The position numbers and the translations under genes are program-made. Below the pieces are notes generated by a model, which made no database searches, was not told the origin of the DNA, and was given only the letters and a program-made list of their open reading frames with translations. Below, piece by piece: positions 35,232 to 42,173 of a DNA stretch of 45,450 nt (position 1 is the stretch's first letter; each line of letters opens with the position of its first letter). The stretch is from Clostridia bacterium (GTDB taxonomy: Bacteria; Bacillota; Clostridia; Christensenellales; Aristaeellaceae), in assembly GCA_017937505.1 (NCBI GenBank), contig JAGBDL010000137.1, positions 1-45,450 of the forward strand, given 5' to 3'.

Positions 35232-36164
35232 TCACTCTCCATAGATGCGCGCCATCCGCTGGATTCTGCGCCGGAGCTCGTCGCGGATGTGTTCGGGCGC
35301 GAGGCACTCGCATTTGTCCCCGAAGGTCAGGAGCATGTCGTAGTAATAATCCCGCTCGATGAACGGGTAGTCCACCAGATAGTGCTCCGCGCCGTCCGGC
35401 GTGATACGCTCCGGCGGGCAAAAGTCCAGCACCCTGTCCAGCACGGACGCGTGGACGCGGAGCCGGATGTCCGTTTGCAGCGGCTCCAGAAGCTCATCCA
35501 ATTCCAGCACCGGCTTCGGGCAGTCGCGGGGCGTGAATCTCTCGTCCAGCATGCAAAGGCCGGACATACGGGACAGCCGGAACAGGCGAAAGTCGTTCCT
35601 GCTGCGGCAGAAGGCGTGCACATACCAGTGATTGCTTTTGAGCACGAGCTGAACCGGTTCGACCGTGCGCTCTGTGCGGTTTCCGTGACCATCCGTGTAG
35701 GCGAAGAAAAGCAGTCTGCGCTGCTGCAAAGCCTCTTTGATCGTGTCCAGATGCCGCGCGATGTGTCCTCCGCCCATCCACGAGCGGGGATCGATGACGA
35801 CCTGCGAGGCTTTCAGCTCAATCGCCCTGGCCTGCTCCGCGGAGATGAAGCTCCTGACCTTTGCCATTGCATGCGTGAATTCGTCGCCCCGCATCACGCC
35901 CGAAAGGCTGGTCAGCCCCATCAGCAGCGCGGAAAGGTCGTCTGCGGAAAAGGCTTTCTTGTCCACCTTGTAGCCCGGCATGATCTCAAACCCGCCGCCG
36001 ACGCCGGGGATGGAGCGGACGGGGATGCCCGCCTGATTGATAGCCTCCATGTCGCGGTAGACGGTGCGGGGTGACACCTCGAACATCGCCGCCAGCTCCT
36101 GCGCGCCGACGCGCCGTTTTTCCAGCAGGATCATGATCATGCTGACAAGCCGATCCACCTTCAT
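35232..36164 (-). CDS. WYL-domain transcriptional regulator (YafY/DeoR-like HTH)
   Basis: 310 residues from ATG 36164 with GGGAGGGCGAAGG upstream. N-terminal HTH: LVSMIMILLEKRRVGAQELA and the recognition helix SPRTVYRDMEAINQAGI; then GGGFEIMPGYKVDKKAF; the WYL domain starts near FFAYTDGHGNRTERTVEP and contains the WYVHAFCRSRNDFRLFRLSRM core (variant of WYL), with a WCX C-terminal part. It likely binds a ligand and represses its own promoter at 36199-36227 and possibly the divergent DJ-1/PfpI gene. First gene of an eight-gene minus-strand run. Confidence 0.9.
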   Translation of the reverse strand: MKVDRLVSMIMILLEKRRVGAQELAAMFEVSPRTVYRDMEAINQAGIPVRSIPGVGGGFEIMPGYKVDKKAFSADDLSALLMGLTSLSGVMRGDEFTHAMAKVRSFISAEQARAIELKASQVVIDPRSWMGGGHIARHLDTIKEALQQRRLLFFAYTDGHGNRTERTVEPVQLVLKSNHWYVHAFCRSRNDFRLFRLSRMSGLCMLDERFTPRDCPKPVLELDELLEPLQTDIRLRVHASVLDRVLDFCPPERITPDGAEHYLVDYPFIERDYYYDMLLTFGDKCECLAPEHIRDELRRRIQRMARIYGE

Positions 36165-36198
36165 GAAGCCTTCGCCCTCCCGGAATTTCCTGATTCTG

Positions 36199-36233
36199 AT
36201 TATAGATTGTTGCCATGGGGCTGTCAACAATCT
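36199..36233 (-). promoter_or_regulatory. Consensus promoter of the WYL gene with an overlapping dyad operator
   Basis: Minus strand: TTGACA (36227-36222), 17-base spacer, TATAAT (36204-36199). A perfect inverted repeat AGATTGTTG (36204-36212) and CAACAATCT (36225-36233), 12 bases apart, covers the -35 and reaches the first base of the -10: the layout of an autoregulated operator. Confidence 0.8.
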
Positions 36234-36285
36234 GCGGTAGAATCAGGGTATCATGATCCTGAAAAGGACGAAACGGGAGGACACG

Positions 36286-36924
36286 ATGATGACGGTTTAT
36301 GTGTATGTGATGGATACGCTGGCGGACTGGGAGATCGGCCATGTGACTGCGGAGCTGCATTCCGGGCGCTTTTTCAGGGCGGATGCGCCGGAGGTTTGCG
36401 TAAAGACCGTCGGCAGGACGATGGGGCCCGTCCGGACGATGGGCGGGCTGACCGTCCTGCCCGACTGCACGGTGAACGACATCGCGGTGGATGCACAGAG
36501 CGTGCTGCTCCTGCCGGGCGGAAACACGTGGGATCGCCCGGAGCAGGGCGCGATCATCCGCAAAGCGGCGGAGCTGCTCTCGGCGGGCGCGACGGTATGC
36601 GCCATCTGCGGTGCGACCGTTGCCTTGGCTGGCGCGGGGCTGCTGAATGACCGCCCGCACACAAGCAACGGCGAGGGGTTTCTTAACATGATGTGCCCCG
36701 GCTACAGGGGACAGCGCCACTATGTCGCCGCCCTCTCCGTTGCGGACGGGAACCTGATCACCGCCAGCGGTACCGGGGCGCTGCTTTGGGCCAAACAGAT
36801 CATCGAGCGGCTGGGCGTCTTCCGGGCTGATACGCTGGAAGCGTGGGCTGCGTATTTCAGCACCGGCGAGGCAAGGCACTTCTTTGCGCTCATGCAGTCT
36901 CTGCCGAAGCGGGAGGGGCGGTGA
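36286..36924 (+). CDS. DJ-1/PfpI family protein (glutamine amidotransferase-like)
   Basis: 212 residues from ATG 36286 (GGGAGGAC upstream). MMTVYVYVMDTLADWEIGHV starts the fold, VLLLPGGNTWDRP carries the conserved Gly-Gly, and the nucleophile elbow is VCAICGATVALAGAG with the catalytic Cys; RPHTSNGEG follows as in YcaO-unrelated, PfpI-like GATase1 proteins (YdeA/ThiJ-type). Members include glyoxalase III, chaperone-like and amidotransferase proteins; here the role is unknown. Divergent from the WYL gene, a common pairing for regulated DJ-1-like genes. Confidence 0.85.
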   Translation: MMTVYVYVMDTLADWEIGHVTAELHSGRFFRADAPEVCVKTVGRTMGPVRTMGGLTVLPDCTVNDIAVDAQSVLLLPGGNTWDRPEQGAIIRKAAELLSAGATVCAICGATVALAGAGLLNDRPHTSNGEGFLNMMCPGYRGQRHYVAALSVADGNLITASGTGALLWAKQIIERLGVFRADTLEAWAAYFSTGEARHFFALMQSLPKREGR

Positions 36925-36955
36925 GCAGGGAATTGCAGAGATTTAGGAAAGAGGT

Positions 36956-37213
36956 ATGGCAGATTTCGGAATCAGTCATCTTGAGGCAGCACTATTGCGC
37001 ATGAATGCATCTGCCCAAAAAGAGTCGCTCCCGCCCGTAAACGGATGGCTCGCTCAGGGGGATACCCTCACTGTTTTTCACCCTTTCTCTTCATCTTACA
37101 TTTTGAGCAGTATGCTCGTATACACGGCGATTGATAAAGTCATTATTGCATGCACACCTGGGAAAATGCAGGAATGTATCGAGAGAAGGTTTGGAAAGCA
37201 TGAAGAACGCTGA
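36956..37213 (+). CDS. Short hypothetical protein
   Basis: 85 residues from ATG 36956 with GGAAAGAGG immediately upstream. One hydrophobic stretch (FSSSYILSSMLVYTAIDKVIIA) and a basic-acidic tail (CIERRFGKHEER). No family recognised, and the region is AT-richer than the DJ-1 gene. Its stop overlaps the terminator hairpin at 37205. It could be a decayed gene rather than a working one. Confidence 0.4.
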   Translation: MADFGISHLEAALLRMNASAQKESLPPVNGWLAQGDTLTVFHPFSSSYILSSMLVYTAIDKVIIACTPGKMQECIERRFGKHEER

Positions 37214-37240
37214 CCTTGGCATCAAGATCAGCGTTCTCTT
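37205..37240 (+). terminator. Intrinsic terminator
   Basis: GAACGCTGA (37205-37213) pairs with TCAGCGTTC (37228-37236), followed by TCTTGT. The T-tract is weak. Confidence 0.65.
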
Positions 37241-37241
37241 G

Positions 37242-37353
37242 TGGCGGAGAGTCAGGGATTCGATTTTCGCGCCTCGACGGGCGTTCGGTCCGGCAGCCCT
37301 GAGGGCATACCGTGCCTTCAATTACTCCTGCCAGTTTGAATCTCTGACTCTCT
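37242..37353. repeat. Inverted pair of tRNA-Ser 3'-end fragments
   Basis: 37242-37263 is identical over 22 bases to the 3' end of the tRNA-Ser gene including its encoded CCA (37495-37516). An imperfect inverted copy lies at 37336-37353 (GAATCTCTGACTCTC versus GAATCCCTGACTCTC). Between them ~70 bases are GC-rich with further small dyads. It could be a tRNA-derived repeat, an attachment-site remnant or a structured RNA. Confidence 0.65.
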
Positions 37354-37360
37354 CATTGGA

Positions 37361-37462
37361 TCAAAACCGGCATGCTGCCGGCGACATCACCGACAAAGTT
37401 CCGTAAATCATGAAGCTCTGTGCCCGAGAACGGCACTGCACGGAAAGATTTACATAACAAAA
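37361..37462 (-). repeat. 102-bp structured intergenic repeat, copy 2
   Basis: Reverse complement of 4643-4744 with three differences. Read on the minus strand it starts in the TTTTGTTA that follows the hairpin behind tRNA-Ser. One difference turns GGGCAT of copy 1 into GGGCAC, changing a G-U to a G-C pair in the inner hairpin, so the stem is kept. Confidence 0.75.
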
Positions 37463-37485
37463 TGCCCTCGGCAATGCCGGGGACA
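37459..37485 (-). terminator. Terminator behind tRNA-Ser
   Basis: Minus strand TGTCCCCGGC-att-GCCGAGGGCA (37485-37463) followed by TTTTGTTA. One mismatch in the stem. The T-tract is shared with the 102-bp repeat. Confidence 0.6.
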
Positions 37486-37494
37486 TTTCCTAAT

Positions 37495-37582
37495 TGGCGG
37501 AGAGTCAGGGATTCGAACCCTGGGTGGTTTTACCCACACAGCATTTCGAGTGCTGCACCTTCGACCGCTCGGACAACTCTCC
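37495..37582 (-). tRNA. tRNA-Ser, anticodon CGA
   Basis: Minus strand, 85 bases plus encoded CCA (37497-37495). Acceptor stem GGAGAGT/ACTCTCC with discriminator G. Anticodon stem CAGCA/TGCTG encloses loop CTCGAAA, giving anticodon CGA that reads UCG. A long variable arm (TGTGGGTAAAACCACC region) is the serine hallmark, and the T-arm holds GGTTCGAATCC. Directly preceded by its own promoter and a hairpin; followed by a terminator. Confidence 0.95.
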
Positions 37583-37587
37583 AAAGA

Positions 37588-37616
37588 AGATGGGTCCTCT
37601 TTTCGAGGACCCATCT
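37588..37616 (-). terminator. Perfect hairpin between htpG and tRNA-Ser
   Basis: AGATGGGTCCTC and GAGGACCCATCT form a perfect 12-bp stem with a five-base loop. Read on the minus strand it lies behind htpG, followed by TCTTT, and just inside the predicted tRNA-Ser transcript start, so it may both end htpG transcription and form the tRNA leader. Confidence 0.7.
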
Positions 37617-37646
37617 ATTATAATGCCAGTTGCTTTGTTTTGTCAA
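37617..37646 (-). promoter_or_regulatory. Promoter of tRNA-Ser
   Basis: Minus strand TTGACA (37646-37641), 18-base spacer, TATAAT (37622-37617). Both hexamers match consensus. It lies between the htpG stop and the tRNA. Confidence 0.75.
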
Positions 37647-37660
37647 GCCGGGAACCGCAA

Positions 37661-39580
37661 TTACAGCTCGGAGGCGATGTCCACGATCTCCATGGAGCGG
37701 CGGATGAACTCGGTCATCTGCTCGGCCTCCAGCGGCTGGCGGGACAGCTCGGCCAGATCGTAGAGCTGGCGGGTGAGCAGCAGGCTGCGCTCGTCCTTCT
37801 CGCGGCTGGCCAGCTTCTTCACCGTCTTGTTGCGGCTGTTGAGCACGACGGAGTACTTCGCCGGCATGGTGTACTCGCTGCGGCCGTAGATGCGGCCCAT
37901 GTCGTTGAAGCGGCGGGTCTGCTCGTCCTCGATCAGCATCAGCGGGATGCTCTCGTTGGCCAGCGGCTTGACCTCGACGGTCAGGTCGTCCTTGCCGGCT
38001 GCCTCACGGATCAGGCCGGTCAGCTTGTCCTGATCAAGCGCCTCGGCCTCGCCCTCGGCCGTCAGGCTCTCCAGCTCCGCGTCCACGCGGCAGAACTTGA
38101 AGTTCTCGCCCGCCGTCGCGCTGTACTCCATGTAGGAGACGAAGTTCACGTCGATCGCCTGATCGAGCACCGCCACGTCGATGCCGCGCTCGGTGAACAG
38201 GCGGATGGCCGCGTCCTGACGCGCCGCGTCGGAGGTGTAGACCATCTTGTTTTGAAGCTTTTCTCCGTTGCGCTCCTTGTATTCGGCGAGCGTGAGGAAC
38301 TTGCCCTCGGTGGTCTTGAAGAGCACGCAGTCCTTCATGCGCTCGGCAAACTTCTCGTCGCGCATCATGCCGTACTTGATGAACGGATGGATGTCCGGCC
38401 AGAAGCCCTCGTAGGCCTCGCGCTCGGTCTTGAACATGCCGGTCAGCTTGTCGGCCACCTTCTTGGTGATGTGCGTGGAGATGCGGCGGACGTAGCCGTC
38501 GTTCTGCAGGAAGGAGCGGGAGACGTTGAGCGGGAAGTCCGCGCAGTCGATCACGCCCTTGAGCAGCATCAGCCACTCCGGGATGACCTCCTTGATGTTG
38601 TCCGCGACGAAGACCTGGCCGGAGTACAGCTTGATCTGGCCCTCAATGCCGCCGAACTGCTCCTTGAGCTTGGGGAAGTAGAGGATGCCCTTGAGCTTGA
38701 AGGGATAGTCCACGTTCAGGTGGATCCAGAACAGCGGGTCCTCGTACTCGTGGAACACCTTGCGGTAGAACGCCTTGTAGTCCTCGTCCGTGCAGTCCTG
38801 CGGGGCCTTGACGTACAGCGGCGTGGTGTCGTTGATGGGCTTCGGTTCCGGCTTGGCGGACTCTTCCTTGGCCTCCGCCTCGCCCTCGGTCTTCACGACC
38901 TCGCCGTTCTCGTCGGTGACGGTCGCCTCGTCCTCGTCCTGCTTCTTCTCCTCCTCGGGCTTGATCTCCTCGAGGTAGATCGGGTAGGCCATGAAGGAGC
39001 AGTAGCGCTCGAGCACCTCGTGCACGCGCCAGTAGTTGAGGAATTCCTCCTCCGCGTCGTTGATGGTCAGGGTGATGGTGGTGCCGCGCGTCGTGCGGTC
39101 GCTTTCGCTCATGGTGAAGCTCATGCCGTCCTCGCTCTCCCAGCGCACCGGGGTCGCGCCCTCACGGAAGGACAGCGTGTCGATGGTCACCTTGTCCGCC
39201 ACCATGAACACGGAGTAGAAGCCCAGGCCGAAGTGGCCGATGATGCCGCTGTTCTCCTTGTCCTCGTCCTTGGCGTATTCCTCCAGGAAGGACTTCGCGC
39301 CGGAGAAGGCCACCTGATTGATGTTCTTCTCCACCTCCTCCTGCGTCATGCCCACGCCGTCGTCGATGAAGCGCAGCGTCTTCGCCGCCTTATCGACCTC
39401 CACATGGACGGAGCAGCCTTCGGCCAGCTTGTAATCGACCAGGCGCAGCTTGGTGATCGCATCGCAGGCGTTGGAAACGACCTCGCGGATGAAGATATCC
39501 TTGTCGGAATAGAGCCATTTCTTGATGATGGGCATGATATTCTGCGCATCGATCGATACGCTGCCGGTAACCGGATCCAT
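37661..39580 (-). CDS. htpG: Hsp90-family chaperone HtpG
   Basis: ATP-dependent chaperone of 639 residues. GHKL ATPase motifs: IREVVSNACDAI (near residue 31), IDDGVGMTQEEV, FSGAKSFLEEY, and HFGLGFYSVFMVAD. The middle domain begins near DTTPLYVKAPQDC; the C-terminal dimerisation region is present. A strongly acidic linker of ~50 residues (EEEKKQDEDEATVTDENGE and onwards) lies between N- and middle domains; E. coli HtpG has no such long charged linker, while eukaryotic Hsp90 has. ATG 39580 with AAGGAGGT. Promoter and perfect CIRCE upstream suggest HrcA control. Confidence 0.95.
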   Translation of the reverse strand: MDPVTGSVSIDAQNIMPIIKKWLYSDKDIFIREVVSNACDAITKLRLVDYKLAEGCSVHVEVDKAAKTLRFIDDGVGMTQEEVEKNINQVAFSGAKSFLEEYAKDEDKENSGIIGHFGLGFYSVFMVADKVTIDTLSFREGATPVRWESEDGMSFTMSESDRTTRGTTITLTINDAEEEFLNYWRVHEVLERYCSFMAYPIYLEEIKPEEEKKQDEDEATVTDENGEVVKTEGEAEAKEESAKPEPKPINDTTPLYVKAPQDCTDEDYKAFYRKVFHEYEDPLFWIHLNVDYPFKLKGILYFPKLKEQFGGIEGQIKLYSGQVFVADNIKEVIPEWLMLLKGVIDCADFPLNVSRSFLQNDGYVRRISTHITKKVADKLTGMFKTEREAYEGFWPDIHPFIKYGMMRDEKFAERMKDCVLFKTTEGKFLTLAEYKERNGEKLQNKMVYTSDAARQDAAIRLFTERGIDVAVLDQAIDVNFVSYMEYSATAGENFKFCRVDAELESLTAEGEAEALDQDKLTGLIREAAGKDDLTVEVKPLANESIPLMLIEDEQTRRFNDMGRIYGRSEYTMPAKYSVVLNSRNKTVKKLASREKDERSLLLTRQLYDLAELSRQPLEAEQMTEFIRRSMEIVDIASEL

Positions 39581-39637
39581 AGAAAAGACCTCCTTATATA
39601 TGACAGAAAAGCCATGATTCTCTTTTTGACAAGAGGT

Positions 39638-39666
39638 ATTGTATCGCCCTTTCGATTCGATGTCAA
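39638..39666 (-). promoter_or_regulatory. Promoter of htpG
   Basis: Minus strand TTGACA (39666-39661), 17-base spacer, TACAAT (39643-39638). The CIRCE dyad begins seven bases upstream of the -35. Confidence 0.8.
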
Positions 39667-39673
39667 GAGAAAA

Positions 39674-39700
39674 TTAGCACTCAATCGGGAAGAGTGCTAA
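39674..39700. promoter_or_regulatory. CIRCE operator (HrcA binding site)
   Basis: TTAGCACTC (39674-39682), nine bases, GAGTGCTAA (39692-39700): a perfect match to the CIRCE consensus. It lies between the divergent htpG and GltD-like genes, closest to the htpG promoter. Confidence 0.95.
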
Positions 39701-39744
39701 CAATTCTGCCTGCGGTCAATCGCATCTTTGAAGGATTTCCCCCC

Positions 39745-39773
39745 TTTTTTCTTGCCGCCAAAAGGCGTATAAT
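39745..39773 (+). promoter_or_regulatory. Possible promoter of the GltD-like gene
   Basis: TATAAT (39768-39773) is clear; the element 17 bases upstream is TTTTTT (39745-39750), a poor -35. The CIRCE lies 45 bases further upstream. Confidence 0.45.
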
Positions 39774-39823
39774 GTATACAGCTTTATATAAAGGCGATTG
39801 CTGCAACAGAAAGGACGATCACC

Positions 39824-41077
39824 ATGGCTGTTCATATTCTCGAAGAGGCGCGGCGCTGTCTCAACTGCAAGGTGCCCATGTGCCAGAAGGGCTGCCCGAT
39901 CCACACGCCGATTCCCAAGGTCATCCGGATGATGCTGGACGGCAAGCTGGACGAGGCCGGCTGGACCCTCTTTGAAAACAACCCGCTGACCACGGTCTGC
40001 TCGCTGGTGTGCAACCACGAGAATCAGTGCGAGGGGCACTGCGTGCTGGGCCGCAAGGGCGCTCCGGTGCATTTCTCCTCCATCGAGAATTACATCTCCA
40101 GCACCTATTCCAGCAAGATGAACAAGGGTCCGGCGCCCAGCAACGGCATCCGCGTGGCGATCGTCGGCTCCGGCCCGGCGGGCCTGACCATCGCGGTCAT
40201 CCTGGCGCGCAAGGGCTACCAGGTTACGATCTTTGAGGGCAAGGACAAGATTGGCGGCGTGCTGCGCTACGGCATCCCGGATTTCCGCCTGCCCAAGTCG
40301 GTGCTCGACGACTTTGAGTACCATCACCTCGTGCTCAAGAACATCAAGGTGCGCCCGAACACGACGATCGGCGGCGCGATCACCATCGAGAACATGCTCG
40401 ACGACGGCTACAAGGCCATCTTCCTGGGCACGGGCGTGTGGCAGCCCAACACGCTGCACATCAAGGGTGAGACGCTGGGCAACGTGCACTACGGCATCAA
40501 CTACCTCAACAACCCGGACAGCTACCGCCTGGGCCAGACGCTCAACGTCATCGGCGCGGGCAACGCCGCGATGGACGTGTGCCGCACGGCGCTGCGCAAG
40601 GGCGTGCGCGAGGTCAACTGCTTCTCCCTGACGCGCAAGATCGCCGCGTCCAAGCACGAGTTTGACTACGCGGAGCTGGAGGGCGTCCGGTTCTTCTACA
40701 ACAAGAAGCCGGTCGAGATCGTCGACGAGGGCGTGATCTTCGAGGATGTGGCGGAATACGAGGACGGCACGTTCGAGGCGGTTCCGGACTCGAGCAAGCT
40801 CTACCCCGCGGACAGCACGATCATCTCCATCAGCCAGGGCCCCAGGTCCCGCCTGGTCAACACCACCCCCGGCCTGCAGGCCAATCAGCGCGGCCTGCTC
40901 GTCGCGGACGAATACGGCCGCACGACCCGTCCGGGCATCTTCGCCTCCGGCGACGTGGTCGCGGGCGCGCGCACGGTCGTGGAGGCCGTCGCCCACTCCA
41001 AGATGGTGGCCGAGGCCATGGACGCCTACATGCAGGGCTACGACCTGGAGCAGAAGCTCAAGGGCTTTATCAAATAA
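39824..41077 (+). CDS. Stand-alone GltD-like NAD(P)H flavoprotein with N-terminal Fe-S domain
   Basis: 417 residues related to the glutamate synthase small subunit and to NfnB/sulfide dehydrogenase subunits. N-terminal Cys-rich Fe-S region: ARRCLNCKVPMCQKGCP then VCNHENQCEGHCV. FAD motif VAIVGSGPAGLTIAVILA near residue 111, second Rossmann motif NVIGAGNAAMDVCRTAL for NAD(P)H, and C-terminal GIFASGDVVAGARTVVEAVAHSK. Start ATG 39824 with AGAAAGGACG. No large-subunit gltB or NfnA partner is adjacent, so it acts alone or with a partner elsewhere; the electron acceptor is unknown. Confidence 0.88.
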   Translation: MAVHILEEARRCLNCKVPMCQKGCPIHTPIPKVIRMMLDGKLDEAGWTLFENNPLTTVCSLVCNHENQCEGHCVLGRKGAPVHFSSIENYISSTYSSKMNKGPAPSNGIRVAIVGSGPAGLTIAVILARKGYQVTIFEGKDKIGGVLRYGIPDFRLPKSVLDDFEYHHLVLKNIKVRPNTTIGGAITIENMLDDGYKAIFLGTGVWQPNTLHIKGETLGNVHYGINYLNNPDSYRLGQTLNVIGAGNAAMDVCRTALRKGVREVNCFSLTRKIAASKHEFDYAELEGVRFFYNKKPVEIVDEGVIFEDVAEYEDGTFEAVPDSSKLYPADSTIISISQGPRSRLVNTTPGLQANQRGLLVADEYGRTTRPGIFASGDVVAGARTVVEAVAHSKMVAEAMDAYMQGYDLEQKLKGFIK

Positions 41078-41093
41078 ACCATTCAGTAAATTC

Positions 41094-41126
41094 GGGGGAT
41101 GCCGCAGGGCGTCCCCCTTCACTTTT
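41094..41126 (+). terminator. Terminator of the GltD-like gene
   Basis: GGGGGA (41094-41099) pairs with TCCCCC (41112-41117) with inner GCC/GGGC pairing; TTCACTTTTCC follows, a weak T-tract. Confidence 0.55.
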
Positions 41127-41191
41127 CCTCCGCCGCCTCGATGAGCGCTTGTGATTTTCTTGGCGCAGACCCCGATCCGTACGCGCAAGGA

Positions 41192-41240
41192 TTGACAAAT
41201 CCGCAGGCACTTGTTAAACTCTACACAAGGAATAGAGTTT
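41192..41240 (+). promoter_or_regulatory. Promoter and dyad operator of the MerR gene
   Basis: TTGACA (41192-41197), 17-base spacer, TAAACT (41215-41220). A perfect dyad AAACTCTA (41216-41223) and TAGAGTTT (41233-41240), nine bases apart, overlaps the -10 and the likely transcript start, as expected for autoregulation. Confidence 0.65.
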
Positions 41241-41257
41241 TGGGGGAGGCGTGCATC

Positions 41258-42103
41258 ATGAAAAACGGCGATCTGATTCCCATCGGCAGGATGGCGGAGC
41301 TCAATCACGTCAGTATCGCGACGCTCCGGCTGTATGACAGGCTCGGACTGCTGAGGCCCCAGCATGTGGACCCGGACACCGGCTACCGCTACTACGGCAT
41401 TCACCAGAACGCGCGGCTGGACATGATCGCCTACATGAAGGAGCTGGGCATGAGCCTGACGGAGATCGGCGACGTGTTCGGCAAGGAGGACATCTCGCTG
41501 ATCGAGGAGATCCTCGCGCGCAAAAACGAGCAGATTCACGCGCAGATCAACGAGCTGCGCGCGAAGCACGACGCCGTCGAGCGCGCCATCGAGAGCATCG
41601 AGCGCTACCGCAAATCGCCCACGACGGGCACGATTTCCCTGGAATACATTGACCGCAGGTTTTACTGGGGCATTCCCTGCCAGGACGACTTCTACGCGGA
41701 GGGCATCGACGGCTATGAAAGAGAGCTGGCGCGGCTGCGCCGGGCGCTGATGGATCAGGGCTTTGACCACATCCACTCCTACCACGTCGGCACCTCGATC
41801 CTCCAGGCGGATTTTGAGCAGGAGCGCTTCATTCCGGCGCAGGTTTTCGCCTTCATCGGCAGCCGCAGCAAGGCCGCGGTCGACACCGCGATCCTGGACA
41901 GCGGCATGTACGCCTGCATCTACCTGGACAGCTTTGATGACGAAATCCCCTGCGCCAGGCAGCTGCTCGCCTATTGCCGGCAGAATCGCTACCAGATCGC
42001 GGGCGACTATGTGTGTGAAGTCATGACAGAGTTCAACGTGTTCGGCCAGGACAAGCGGAGCATGTTCCTGCGTCTGCAGGTGCCTGTAAATTTTGGAAAA
42101 TAA
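41258..42103 (+). CDS. MerR family regulator with GyrI-like C-terminal domain
   Basis: 281 residues from ATG 41258 with GGGGGAGG upstream. Mer[32 protein letters not shown] (residues ~7-34, here cited in parts: [19 protein letters not shown]), wing [19 protein letters not shown]; then the coiled-coil [22 protein letters not shown] and the GyrI-like ligand domain ([14 protein letters not shown] ... [13 protein letters not shown] end). This is the BmrR/TipA architecture of multidrug- or metabolite-sensing activators. Its probable target is the promoter at 42108, just behind its own stop codon. Confidence 0.88.
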   Translation: MKNGDLIPIGRMAELNHVSIATLRLYDRLGLLRPQHVDPDTGYRYYGIHQNARLDMIAYMKELGMSLTEIGDVFGKEDISLIEEILARKNEQIHAQINELRAKHDAVERAIESIERYRKSPTTGTISLEYIDRRFYWGIPCQDDFYAEGIDGYERELARLRRALMDQGFDHIHSYHVGTSILQADFEQERFIPAQVFAFIGSRSKAAVDTAILDSGMYACIYLDSFDDEIPCARQLLAYCRQNRYQIAGDYVCEVMTEFNVFGQDKRSMFLRLQVPVNFGK

Positions 42104-42107
42104 GGGC

Positions 42108-42138
42108 TTGACTCTCCATTTGGAGGAGGGTTTATACT
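42108..42138 (+). promoter_or_regulatory. MerR-type promoter with 19-base spacer
   Basis: TTGACT (42108-42113) and TATACT (42133-42138) are 19 bases apart, the overlong spacer that MerR activators correct by DNA twisting. A dyad CTCCA-tt-TGGAG (42116-42127) lies in the spacer. It follows the MerR stop codon by five bases and drives the next gene. Confidence 0.85.
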
Positions 42139-42173
42139 TTGATTATCAAAAAAATAACGAGGAGGCCCTTTTT

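Noticed and set aside
33834..36074. Plus-strand open frame of ~746 codons opposite HEAT, U32-like and WYL genes
   Set aside because: Spans three genes and their gaps on the other strand; no known domain, typical antisense frame in GC-rich DNA.
31156..36164. Integron-like gene cassette array
   Set aside because: No integrase, no attC-like imperfect dyads at regular places; only a short shared leader word was found, so it is kept as an observation rather than a claim.
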